Assembly (NCBI RefSeq): GCF_016859285.1
Contig: NC_053406.1
Span: forward strand, 6,813,001-6,877,000
Length of the DNA stretch: 64,000 nt
Direction: 5' to 3'
From: Xiphias gladius
Lineage: Eukaryota; Chordata; Actinopteri; Istiophoriformes; Xiphiidae
Below the pieces are notes generated by a model, which saw only the letters and a list, made by a program, of their open reading frames with translations, ran no database searches and had not been told where the DNA came from. Positions 47,001 to 59,000 of this stretch are shown one piece after another. How positions within the stretch are numbered: the stretch's first letter is position 1; each line of letters starts with the position of its first letter. The position numbers and the translations under genes were made by a program.

Positions 47001-50000
47001 GGTTATCTTTTGCCCACTTTGCCTGGGCGATGATCAAGCCTTGATCAAAACACATACTAAATCGAATTATCAAAAAAGTCAATCCATTAATTAATGAATG
47101 ACCTAAAAATACAGTAGTTGTTGCTGGTTTCTAGTGAGAATTTTGTGATTTGGTCCACCATATCCAGAAACTGTCTTTTTTCTCTTGTTTTGAACTATTG
47201 AAATATTTAAAAGGAGACAGTGATGTTTGAACAGTAAGAAATAATAATGACAATAGCCAGACTTCCCTTACAACGTGTCCTTTTTTTTTGAGAAAATACC
47301 ACAGTAAATAGACAGAATCTGCAGGTTCTTCATTGTTCTGTAAGGGTTTTTTAAAAAAAATCATTGTTATGAAAGATTGTGTAATTGGGTAGCAGATTAC
47401 ATTTAAACACATTCTTTCCTGTGTCTGATCACTTGGATTACAAACTGGCAAAATAACAATTCAGCCACACTGTGAATGGCTAATGAGGAAGGGAAACACA
47501 CTAAAAACACTAGATTGGTTTAAACAATTTATATCAGACTGCTCTCACAGACAGGAGACGAAAAGTCTTCTCTTAACATTTTTCATCCTCTGCTGCTGTC
47601 GATAAATCTGTCTTTTTTGTTTCTTTAGTCTAATTCTTGTTGTCTTCCTTAAACATTTTCTTCAACCGGAAGCATGAAATGTTCACAGGCTGACGTGTGC
47701 CAGCCTGTCCTGACTTACAGGTTTAGCATACACATAGACACACACGTGAACAAATAACTGTTGACTGCACCTTACCAAGTGCTTACGCTGGTTGTTCAGA
47801 CTTCATCTTAACTCTGTCAGGTTTACTGTAAACGAGCATCTTCTACTTTCTGTTTGCTGGGAATTATCTCTCTGCCATGGTGTCTCTAATATCGCCACAA
47901 TAATAGGTCAGTGTAAAAAAGCATGGCTGTTGTTTGTGACAAACTGTACTCATGCGGTTTCTTGACACACCTATGAGGACGTCTGGCCTTTGTGTTGGGT
48001 TGATGGGATTGCTTTGGGGTGTGTAGAGTTGAAAATGACCCGTTCATATTGAAGACCATATCAGTCCCGAACACAGAGGGCTTAAGGGCACATCTGGGAA
48101 GTGTTGGAGTGTGATGGCAAGGCACTCCCTGCGTAATGTTTAAATCATAAGACTGTGCTTGGCTCCAAATATAAACAGGGATTTGAAATACATTCTCACT
48201 GACTAGAAAGGGTTTGTGTTTGTAGGTTCATCTGAGGTTTGAGTGTCTGTGCACATACCCACACACCCATGTTCATCTGCATCTATACAAATGCAAATGC
48301 TGCAAATTTGTAAACATGGGCTTCTGTTTGTATATTGACCTTCTTACATACTCTCTGTTGGCCGGTAACTCGTAGATCTGTTTAGTGGTAGCTCTTCCAG
48401 TGAAAGCAAAACCTCCACTGGGTCTAGAGAGCCAAGAGGAATTTCATCATCTGTTGCCATTTGCTGAATAATTTTTGATGAAATGCAGAGGAGCCATGAT
48501 GAGAGAATTTCCCAGGCTGGGAGAGTACAGACTTTTGTATGTCCTCCTGTAAATCCAGCCATTGTTGTTTAAAATGTTGACTAATGAAAATGAACTCTAG
48601 TATATTGAAAGATTAGCAGAGGCAGCTACTTTTCTGGTTTTGCTCACTAATTATCTGACACTGGACTCAAAAAAACCTTCAGAGCCAAAGAAATTATACA
48701 ACCGTTTTCACAGGTAGAGTAGTACTTTTCTGGACAACTAAACTGATCTTCATTTGTAAAACTGGTGGCCTGCCCCTTTAGCGTGAAAAGCAAAGGGCAG
48801 ATGTCTGTACCTCCTCGACAGTGTGGTTTCTGATCTGTGTATACAGTATATAGTCATTCACTGTCTTATTAATCTGCTCAGGAGCACAGTCGGAAGTGGG
48901 GGCTTGATTCTCCGACTCATACCTCTGCAGGACACTAAACATACCGCTAGTCTAGCTTCATAGTAAATGTGTGAAACCAAGACTGTCTTTTGAGGGCTGG
49001 ATTGTCCGTCCAACAGAAGCCTGTGGTCTTGGAGTGAGGTGGATCGAATCACACGCATTGGACCCCCCCTCAGGAGTTTCTGCTCCTGCAGAGAAGTTGT
49101 TGAGTCAGCTGCGAGGTGGGAGTGGAAGAGGTTTGATGGATTAAACTCTTATCCTCTCTCACCCACTACATGTTACTCCTGGACGCCGCTGCCCGATGAA
49201 CTCCCATTGGCCTGGAGGAAGCAGGTACAGGGTAAAAGAAGGAGAGGAAAAAAGAGTTTAAAAAAAGAGTTTGATGCTTGGTCTCTGGACTGACCTTTAG
49301 AGTGTTTTCACTCTAAACTTTTGTAGTTTTCTATAGTTTGGTATAGTTCATACATCTGTAGGGCTGAAAGTGTAAATGTGAAATGTAAATTTTTTTCTCT
49401 ATATAAACAAGAAGTGAATCCCCATAAATCAAATGAAGGCTTTTAGATTTGCTGTTCAGAACACCCGGTGTCTGGTTTGTCTCACTGGCTGCGATGCATT
49501 TTATACCTCAGGAGTAAGGATAGTCAACGTGGATGAAAGAGTCTGACTTTCTGCACCGCCCCCTGCAGAAAGTCAGACTCCTTCAACAGAACATCCAATA
49601 AAAGTCCTGCCTGCTCTATGTAATTTACAAGTGATTTGTGGGTAGTATGCGTGCAAACAGGGAGGTTAGCAAAAAAACATTTTTTTCAAAAATAATAAGA
49701 AAGCAGCACTTTCACATATGAGGGCTGAATATAGCGTTGGAGTGAAAGAGAGGGAGCCCTTATGTTGCCCTTATTTTTATCATTCTGCATATGAACAAAA
49801 GTATGCGGATGCTTGAATCTTACACCTGTATGTTATAGTTGCACGTCACTCCAAAACCATGTCCGTAAATCTGCTACTTTAACAGCCTTCACTCTTCTGG
49901 GAAGCCTTTACCACAAGATTTTAGCGCCTGGCTGCAGGGACTTGCTCACATTAAGCCACAAGTGCATTAATAGAGTCGGCTACAGATGGACGATGAAGTC

Positions 50001-53000
50001 ACCGTTTACATCCATCCCAAAGGTGTTGGACTGGGTTGAGGTCAAGCTTTTCATTCCAAAACTTAGAAAACAATTTCTTTATGAACACGGCCTTGTGCAC
50101 AGGATTAGTGTCATGTTGAAACAGGAAAGGGCCTTCTACAAGTCTTTGCTGAGAAGTTGCAAGCACAATATTGTGTAAAATATCAGTGTGTGCTACAGCA
50201 TTAAGATTTTCCTTCATTGGAACAAAGGCGCCTGAACCACAAAATAAATAGATACATAAAAACAAAACAAAAAGATAAAACCAACAGCCCCAGAACAAAA
50301 GTACACAAAAGTATATGAGCACATACCTTCGGTCTCACAGTGTTTTTGCTTGTTTTGGCAGTTGTATCGTGTGTATGATACACACAGCTGTGTCCATCTC
50401 AGGGGTTCCCTCCAATTACACCACTCAACACTCACCCTATCCCCCAACTCTGTGTCCTCCTCCTCTGTGAACATACTGTTACCTGAACCTGCTATTCCCA
50501 GCCCTCAGTCTAGCCCTGCATGAAAGACAGACATTGTTAAAAAAAAATAAGAAAGAAAACTAACCTGGGCTTGTGAAACCTCTCACAAAGAAGAAAAGAG
50601 GCTCTTTGTATTCCTCTGAGCTTTTTGTGTATTTGGTCCTTTCCTAAGTGTTTCCTCCAAAACCGGTGCAACAGAAAATCGGGTTTCCTCTGGTGGCCCC
50701 TTTGTTTGTGAGCCATAATGAAGAGAGGAAAGGCACAAACACACATCGTCTAGGAAATAATGTAATGAAACCAATTTCCTGATTCAGAGAGTCGGGCCAA
50801 CTGCTTGATTTCTCCTGCAGTGTTTCCTCCCTTTTCTTGAAGACCAAAAAGACTCAGTATCCCCTCGGATAAGACTAGATCTACGGTGTACATCTCTTAA
50901 AGAGTGATTGGTAAGTGTGTGGTATCCCCCTGGTATCCTCGGATATCATGATGTACTATCTGATCATGGATATTATCATACTGTTTTACTTAAAACAGCT
51001 CCGTTTCCTCCTGTTTTCCCTTTACAGTTTATAAATCTGCATATTTATGATTAACTGCGTCAACAAGCTCTCGAGCTAAAAGGTGACACAAAAACCTTGA
51101 CAGAGATCTGGATTGTGCAGTGAGGCAGGCATGGTTTGTTCACTCTGTGGACTATTTTTAAGATATTCGAAGAAAATATTTAGAATACCAGAGAATGTTT
51201 GCTGAGCAGTAATGACAAGAGTTCAGTATACCAAGCATGTCTCTCTGCAGTGTGAAACACACCCAGAATGGCTGAAAATCCTAAAGTTTTGGAAATGCTA
51301 CCCCTTAGTAACGGTTACTAAGTTGAATAAGTGAATCGGTAGAGTTTGCTTTTGGCAGAATATCTCAACTAGTTTAGAGATTTATAGTGAGATGTGGTGG
51401 AAAGTTTCAACATGGTCCAAGGGAGACGTGAGTATTTTTTGCAGAACATATCAGAGGATTGTTCATCAGCCTTGACGTCCAGTACGCTTTCCGGGTGCAT
51501 TGTTTAACTAGATAATAAAAATAGTTTCAAATATTTTAACCCCTCCAGTGATTGTCCAATCATAGCTTATCAACCTGAACCAGGCAAAGCAGAAATCAGC
51601 AGCAAAATCAATGTCAGTTAGAAATAAGAAACCTGCATTTGTCCACCTCTGCCTGAAATCAAGGACTCCCTGTTTTGAAAATTACAAGACCTCTGATACC
51701 ATCGTAAACTGCCTATGTGCTAGCTTTTACAGACTTAGCAACAGTTACTAAGGGGATGGGGCTTAGTGGATAATCAATTCTGATTAGCACAAAACAATTT
51801 TTTTTCAGCTATAGGCGAATAAAAACGACTTCTGCCAGTCATTTGCACTGACACAGCACATGCATAACTACGGTACATATCTGTCATTATGGGACTCAAG
51901 ACATCGTAAAGCATTTATTGATGGGGCTATGCACTTTAAAACCTACCGGCACTCTTTGACATTGGTTGAAATAATATATGGGCAGGTCAAACACCACTTG
52001 AAATTTTTTCTGCCCCCTTGGAAGGTTTATATACAATCTTGGGATGACTGCCAAGCCAAGCAAACCTAATCACACTCGAGAGGGCTTGGTTTGATTATTT
52101 TACAGTAGATGAAAGTATTTGCCCTCTTTGGCTTCAGATGGCCAAGTGGACCAGTGCAGTTTGTACTAAGTAGTGTTGACAGGTAGAAGAGAGCGCATTA
52201 AAGGTTCAGCAAGTTCATTTAATTCTGATAGATTGGATGTATTGACAGATATTATGGACTATCGCCAACACTGATGCATCTAATGGGGTTTGTATGGGGG
52301 TGTGTGTGTCTGTGTGCGTGTGAGTATTTGGACTTGTGCCAATAGTGATCCCCCAGAGAGATGCCAAGCCCAACATGCACACACACACACGCCAATACAC
52401 ATGTACGAACAATGGAAGGTAATAGCTCATGACCTATTCCACCTATTCCCGCTGCTATATCTGTTCATGAATACAAACATCTGGAGTTTGCATTGACAAA
52501 AATATTCACCAACGCACACATGCAGAAGTTTGTGTTAGGTAAGATGCTCACCAGAGGTCTTTTTAATCACCAGTGTAGAGTGTAATAGGTGTCTTTTACA
52601 TGTTTCTCAGCATTTAATAACTTTAATAATGGAAAAACGGAGCAGGGACAAAGTCTGAATAAATACAAAGACTAGGGTTTTACTGATGCTTTACATGACC
52701 TGAAATTTGATTTTTTTTCTCCTCGCTCTGACGCAGCAGTACCTCTGGGGCAAACTGAGAAACCGGAGCAAAGAAAATATAAAGTACTGAAAAGCCTTTG
52801 CACCCTTTAAATTAATATCCCCTACTCATATTACTACCGATTACACCAAAGAAAGCTTGCAAGAAAATTCATACTAATTGTTTTTGGATACAGTTTGGAG
52901 TTGTGGAGTAAAATCTCTAATAACCTTGTCTTACATTGCCCTGTAAGTATTTTTGCAAGACAACTACAACATGTCAGGCAGTGTCCGCAGTGTTTGAAAC

Positions 53001-56000
53001 ATAATTAGGGTAATTCATACGTTTGTCTGCTCTCTGGCCTTGCCCTCCTCTTTAGGGTACATAACTCCATCTTAATAAGCCGTGAAAGCTCTCTATCTCT
53101 GTCTCTGGATGCTAGGTGTGGTCAGCACTGGCCGGATGTCCAGACATAAACAAGGAGTCACTTAGACTGGACAGAGAGACAGGTTGGAGTAGAAAAATGG
53201 ACGGACCGACTAGCAAACCACAAAGCAGTGTTATCTTATCTCCTCCTTACAGACTGCACTTATGTAGAACAATACATTTTCCATCATTTTGTTATCCATA
53301 CACTTCTTACTCACTCATCTTCTCAGTCACTCTGCTCTTGTTTGTCACTTAAGCTCACTGTCCCTCTTTACTGCTTATTTATCTCTCTTCTGCGTGCTTA
53401 ATGTCCTCACTCATATAATGGCACGCATTCTCCTTTACCAATTAGTGCCTGCTAGTGACTGATCTCAAAGTGATCATGTACTTTTAGCGACAGGGACACA
53501 TTATGTCGTAATTGAGACACTGTACATAGCCCTAACTGGTCTACCATTCCACTAATATCCATTCTGCCTTCAAAAAGGCCCAATTAACCTTAATTCTTAA
53601 TCAACTCAGTTTCTGTCAGAATAAAGCGTTTTGTTTTTTTTTGTTACTGTTGTTGTTACTGAAAGGAGATTAGCAATGCTTCTTTAAATTAATGTGCTGT
53701 AAATAGAATGGTTAATTTGAAAGGACGTGTTTTGGCCGGGAGAATGTGCTCTGTCTCCTGAGTGATGAGGCATGATGAATCATTTCAGCATGAGCGTTTA
53801 AATAATTTGGGAGAGGAGGATAGGCATTGCACTGTATTGCTAAGCTAATCGTGTGCACTATACGCTCTGAAATAAGGATGCTGAAATACGGGGGTTCAAC
53901 TGTGCATAGTGATTTGATGAGCAATAGATATTCTCATTGTAGACACCGGACTAGAGTGTACCATTACACTAGCAGCTCTATGAGGCTGTACTACAGCAGT
54001 GCTTTGGGCTTAATATGAACGCCACCATGCTAACATGCTCATAACAACGTTAACATGTTGATGTTTTGCAGGTATAATATTTACCATGTTCCCTGTCTTA
54101 ATTTAATGTGTTAGTATGCAAACATTTGCTAATTAGCACTAACCACAAAGGGAAGCTCAGGTGAGACTCATTCATTTTGCACGTGTTCGATTACAAACCA
54201 AAATACCAGGCAGATTAAAATGTTGACCTGATGATGGTTCTAGATGAAAAGTAAAGAGATTCCCAAAGTTAATACAATTCATCCTGTGGGCGACCTAATT
54301 GTTTTATTTACGTCAACCTAATTGTGGTACTAGAGGGAAAGTAAGGAAATCACCAACGTCATTAGGACTTTCTCATCTGGGCACCATGAATATCTGTTCA
54401 AAATTTCACACCAATCCATCCAATAGTTGATGAGATATTTCAATCTGGACCAAAGTGATGAACAGACTGAATGACGGACCGACATTGCCATGTAACCTAT
54501 ACCGCTAGCATGGCTAGAAACAGAAAACCAAGTATAGTTTGAAATAAGACCCTTTTGTAACAGGACCAGTAGTAATCTTTGTGAGACATGCAATTCAATA
54601 TACAGTAGATTCTTCCCCCACTCCTCCATTCCCTCTCTTTCTCTTTGTCAACCAAATATAGAATATGAGATCTTTACCTGGTGGCTCAGACTCTTCTGCT
54701 GAGATTTGACACACTCACACACACACAAACACACGCACTCACGCACACATGCACGGAAACACACACCTTCAGTCGAGCCAGCAAGGGAGTCATTACTGGC
54801 TGTACTGATATAGCCAGCGCTGATTTAATCTGTGTAATGAATATCCTAAACACATGCAGTTTAATCCACTAATTTCAGTGTTTTTATACACTGCCAGATA
54901 GACGGGGAAGAGAGAGATTGGTGGGAGAGGAGGTTTGTTCCCTTTCAAGTTAAAATCTTACTTGCAAGAAAAATATCTGCAAGTTGGGTAAGAGTTGTTG
55001 CATTCTTTACAAAGCAAACCGAATTTTTTTACACCTTTCTTCACTTAAACAGCAATTGGTTGATACAAGTTGAAGTACCTGCCTTATTTTTAAGGTACTG
55101 ATGCAGAATAATCCCAAAATAAGCATATACTGCAGTGTCACTGCATTGGCACATTTTTTTTTTTCACTCAAGAAAAATACGGTTTTAAATCTGAAACAAG
55201 ACCCCAAGAATTGCAAAGATGGACTTTTTTCTCGCAGTGTGTACTCTGCGCCTGTATCATTCACTCGTTCACACTCCTCCCAGGTTTCATCAGGCTCATT
55301 TAAAACACATTAGGGCCGTTAGAGTGCTTACAGGGCCCGGCGATGAGAGAGAAGGCTGTCTGTTTAATACTGTGCGGGGGCTGTCTGGTCAACCCGTTCT
55401 CTCATCCCAGCCCACAGGAAACTCTTTCCAGCCTGATAAGGAACAGAACATATTGCTGGAGGAGCCAAGACCCCGCTGACATTTTCCCAGTTAGCTCCTG
55501 CCTTAATTCTCGCTGTGTAGAGGAAATTATATGACTCAATTTGCCTTCTTTCCTAGACTTTTCTTATTCTATGCCTGGAGCCTCATATTGCCATTCAACA
55601 CTGGGCAAACCCACCTAAGTTAACCCACATTTTTAACTTGCAGAATAGAACTTAATCTACCTTTTAAGTGCTGAAAATCTTTATGATACGATTCTTATCC
55701 ATCATAGTAAGCACTGGGAAACTGTTGCATGTATTGTGCAATCCGTTTTTTAAAACCCTGATACTACCTGTCTGCATCAATCAAAGGTGAAGCCTGGGAT
55801 GACACCTGCACTCAGGTGAATGAAAAGCTGACACCCCTTCTGTCAGACTCACGTGTCCCTGATAGTCAGATCTCTCATCAAGTTTTTGGCTTGTTCTGCA
55901 GGGTCCTCTTGCTAATGATGTTAGGACAAGTTCTAGGGACCCTGACCACACTGTGGCTTCTAGCTCTGCAGACGGACGGTCTGCTGTGCGCTAGGACATT

Positions 56001-59000
56001 GACTTTAATAAGACTAGACATGGTCCCTGATATCAGTAGGGCATATGGAGCTCTCTCTATTAATAGCCAAGGTGATTTGGACTAGACAGCCTCCACATAG
56101 ACTTCCACAGAGACTTAGACTCACACATACATTCTCGCTGGGTGGTTTTAGAATACGGTTGGCTCTGCCTTGATAAACAAGACTCTACAATCTTGGGGAG
56201 AGGAAAGACGTGATCGTCTGGTTTCTGATATGGTTCTTACCGGCTGCCAGGCAGGAACTCTGCTATAAGCATGGGACTGCCTGGGACAGTGCATTGCATG
56301 TGCGTGTGTGTCTCCGTGCAGTGTCTGTGTGTGTCATCGCAAACTCCATTCTGGGGGGGCTCCATCCATCATAATGTGGAAGAGCCAAATTGTTGCCAGT
56401 ATCTCTCTCCACTCTTCCAGTCTATTCATTTTCCATCTAATAGGTGTACCACATATTGTAAAGATTGATATAGTCCATATCCACATAACATACAGCAGAC
56501 AGTCAATTTCAACCCTGTCTCAGCGCCAGCAGTGTAGCTAAAGTGGCTATTATTCATAAAGTGTTGCAGATTTGGCCTACTGATCTGAAATCAGTTTGGA
56601 CTTTCAGGATGTAATGAAGCAGATATTTGGAGGGAGTTCACTTACTGATTGCAGATCTAGTCTTGTACTTATCTAACAGCTATAGTGAAAACTTAGAGTT
56701 AGTGATTTTTCTCGCAGCAGCTCTGTGTAGGCAGAGGTAAGGTCACTGGGTACACTGCATACACTTACAAGGCAGGAAATTACTCTGGAGGCTGAATTCA
56801 AACTGCATCTTTTGTGCTTTATTTTTGTATATATATTTGTGTTTCTTTAAAAAAACATTCATGTATGTATGAATGTATTGATTTTGATCTTTATGCCAGG
56901 CATTCTGCTTTGGAAGTAAACTCTGCTGCTGTGCCATGTTTGTGTTTGTAGGTGTGCTGCAGGTCAGTGGGATGCGTATATACACATCTGGGGATGTAGA
57001 AGCAGTCAACGGGACAGATGTTCGTCTCAAGTGCACATTCCAGAGTTCCTCTCCTATTAACACCAACTCCATTGTCATCTCCTGGAGCTTTAGACCCCTC
57101 AAACCAGGCCGAGAGGAGTCGGTAAGTGGGTGTGCGTGTGTCTGTGTGTTTCGGAGACAGTGTGATCAGACCGCAAACCTCCCTCACTGTGTCAGGGAGC
57201 ATCCATCCCTTCAACCAACTGAGAGAGGAGTTGGTGAGTCATTAGGCTCCCTACGGAGCATCCAAGACAGCCTGTGTTTGTTTGTTTGTTTGTTTGTGTG
57301 TGTGTGTGTGTGTGCATATTGAGAATAGAGCGAAAAATATGCAGCATATGCCTGTCTTTCCTTTCTCTGAGAACAATTCCATCCTTCCCCTGCGTCTCTA
57401 GTCTCAGTTGGCTATTACTTTCTATATGTGATAATCCAACCAATCAGTCTCATTGTTGCTCCAACCAAATCTACTCTTCATATTTTCCCGGTAGGTGTTC
57501 CACTACCAGCAGCGACCCTATCCTCCTCTAGAGGGCATTTTCAGGAAGCGTGTCGCTTGGGCTGGTGACATCATGGGGCGTGACGCTTCCATCATAATTC
57601 GACAGGTCAAGTTCACCTACAACGGCACTTACATCTGCCAGGTCAAGAATCCACCGGATGTCCACGGCACGGTTGGAGAGATTCGACTCCGTGTCGTCAC
57701 CACAGGTCAGCAGATTCATTTTCAGGCACAACTCACATTAATATATATCATGAATATTGTCCTGTTTGATCAGTGTCTCTGAAAAAATCAAATAAAAGGG
57801 GACAGCGCAAGTAACTAAAGCCAAGGAAAATACAGTTAAATGTCAGAGAAAATACAAGACTAGATTCAAATTATTATTGAGACCTGTGTTATTTGGTATG
57901 ATGTAATATGAATTTGATATTATTATATTAATGCAAATGTTCCAGACATATTGAATTTTAAAAAATCAATAACAATTAAAAGGTAATTTTCCCATTACTA
58001 TTATTGTCTGTGAACAGTAGTTGAAAAAAGAGGTTGCTGCAGAACAGGTCTCTATGCTGGGACTTATGATTATCATATTAATGATTAAAGTACCTTTAAT
58101 GAGTTGAATTAATTCATAAGATATTTTGCTGTGGCTTTCTGTATGACTTAGACAAATAGTACTAATAACCAGAGCTACCCATTTTACTGCTTACATTTAA
58201 TTTTGTTATGTATATACTGTATATCAGAAGAGGCAACAACATGTCAACAGACTAGGCCATGCGAGCAGCTCTGTGAGACCCTTTTTAGTCACATTGGTGC
58301 TTTGAGCTAAATGCTAATGGCCACATGCCAACATGCTCATAGTGTAGATGCTAACATGCTGATGTTTAGCAGGGATAATATCTACCATGTTCACCATCTT
58401 AGTTTAGTGTGTTTCCATGCTATCATTTGCTACTCAACACAAGTACAACTGAGGCTGATGGGAATGTCATTAGTTTAGGTGTATGGTATGGTAATACTGG
58501 TACTTGTGTCCTTCTCACCTACAGCCTCTTTCTCCGAACTTCTCCTTCTGGCATTGGCCATCGGAGGCGGTATCGCCGCTGTGGTCATCCTCCTCATAGT
58601 CATCGTGTCGTGCAGGAGATGCAAGAGGAGGAGACAGACACAGCTGGAAGGGAACGAGGAGGCTCCCCGCAAAGAGAGAAAAGATCCCACTGCGTGGTAA
58701 GACCAAGAGAAAGACAGAACAGGAGAAAGAGGAGCAGGAGAACCACACACTTCCTCTGTCTCTCTCTCTCTCTCTCCGTCTGACTCTGGGGATCGGGGCA
58801 TGTGGTGCTCCTTCTTGGCGCCTGGGGCTCTTTTCTTATTGGACACTTCATTTTTTTCCCCCCTCTCCAACCGCAGCCCAAGACCAGGACCAGCTGATGG
58901 ACAGCTGTCCTTAAGAAGAAATAAAATGAGAATGTGCCTTTGTGTAGAAAGCTGTAGATGCAGAACTTTAGCCAGACTGCTGTGTATCTTTAATGATATC

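Larger units (their letters stand above)
44146..56951 (+). other. mpzl2: mpzl2 intron 1
   Basis: 12.8 kb without any exon I can support. It contains a repeat at 46490-46930, a hairpin at 49539-49580, a transposon relic at 49795-50320, an inverted-repeat-bounded segment at 51301-51755, and a dispersed repeat at 54015-54520. The rest is unremarkable AT-rich sequence. Such a long first intron could hold enhancers, but none can be read directly. Confidence 0.7.

Noticed and set aside
49813..50178. A 121-codon open frame in mpzl2 intron 1
   Set aside because: It lies wholly within an interspersed relic and matches no protein family I know.
55816..56085. An 89-codon hydrophobic plus-strand frame in mpzl2 intron 1
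   Set aside because: Looks like a membrane segment but has no family match and no consistent splice sites.
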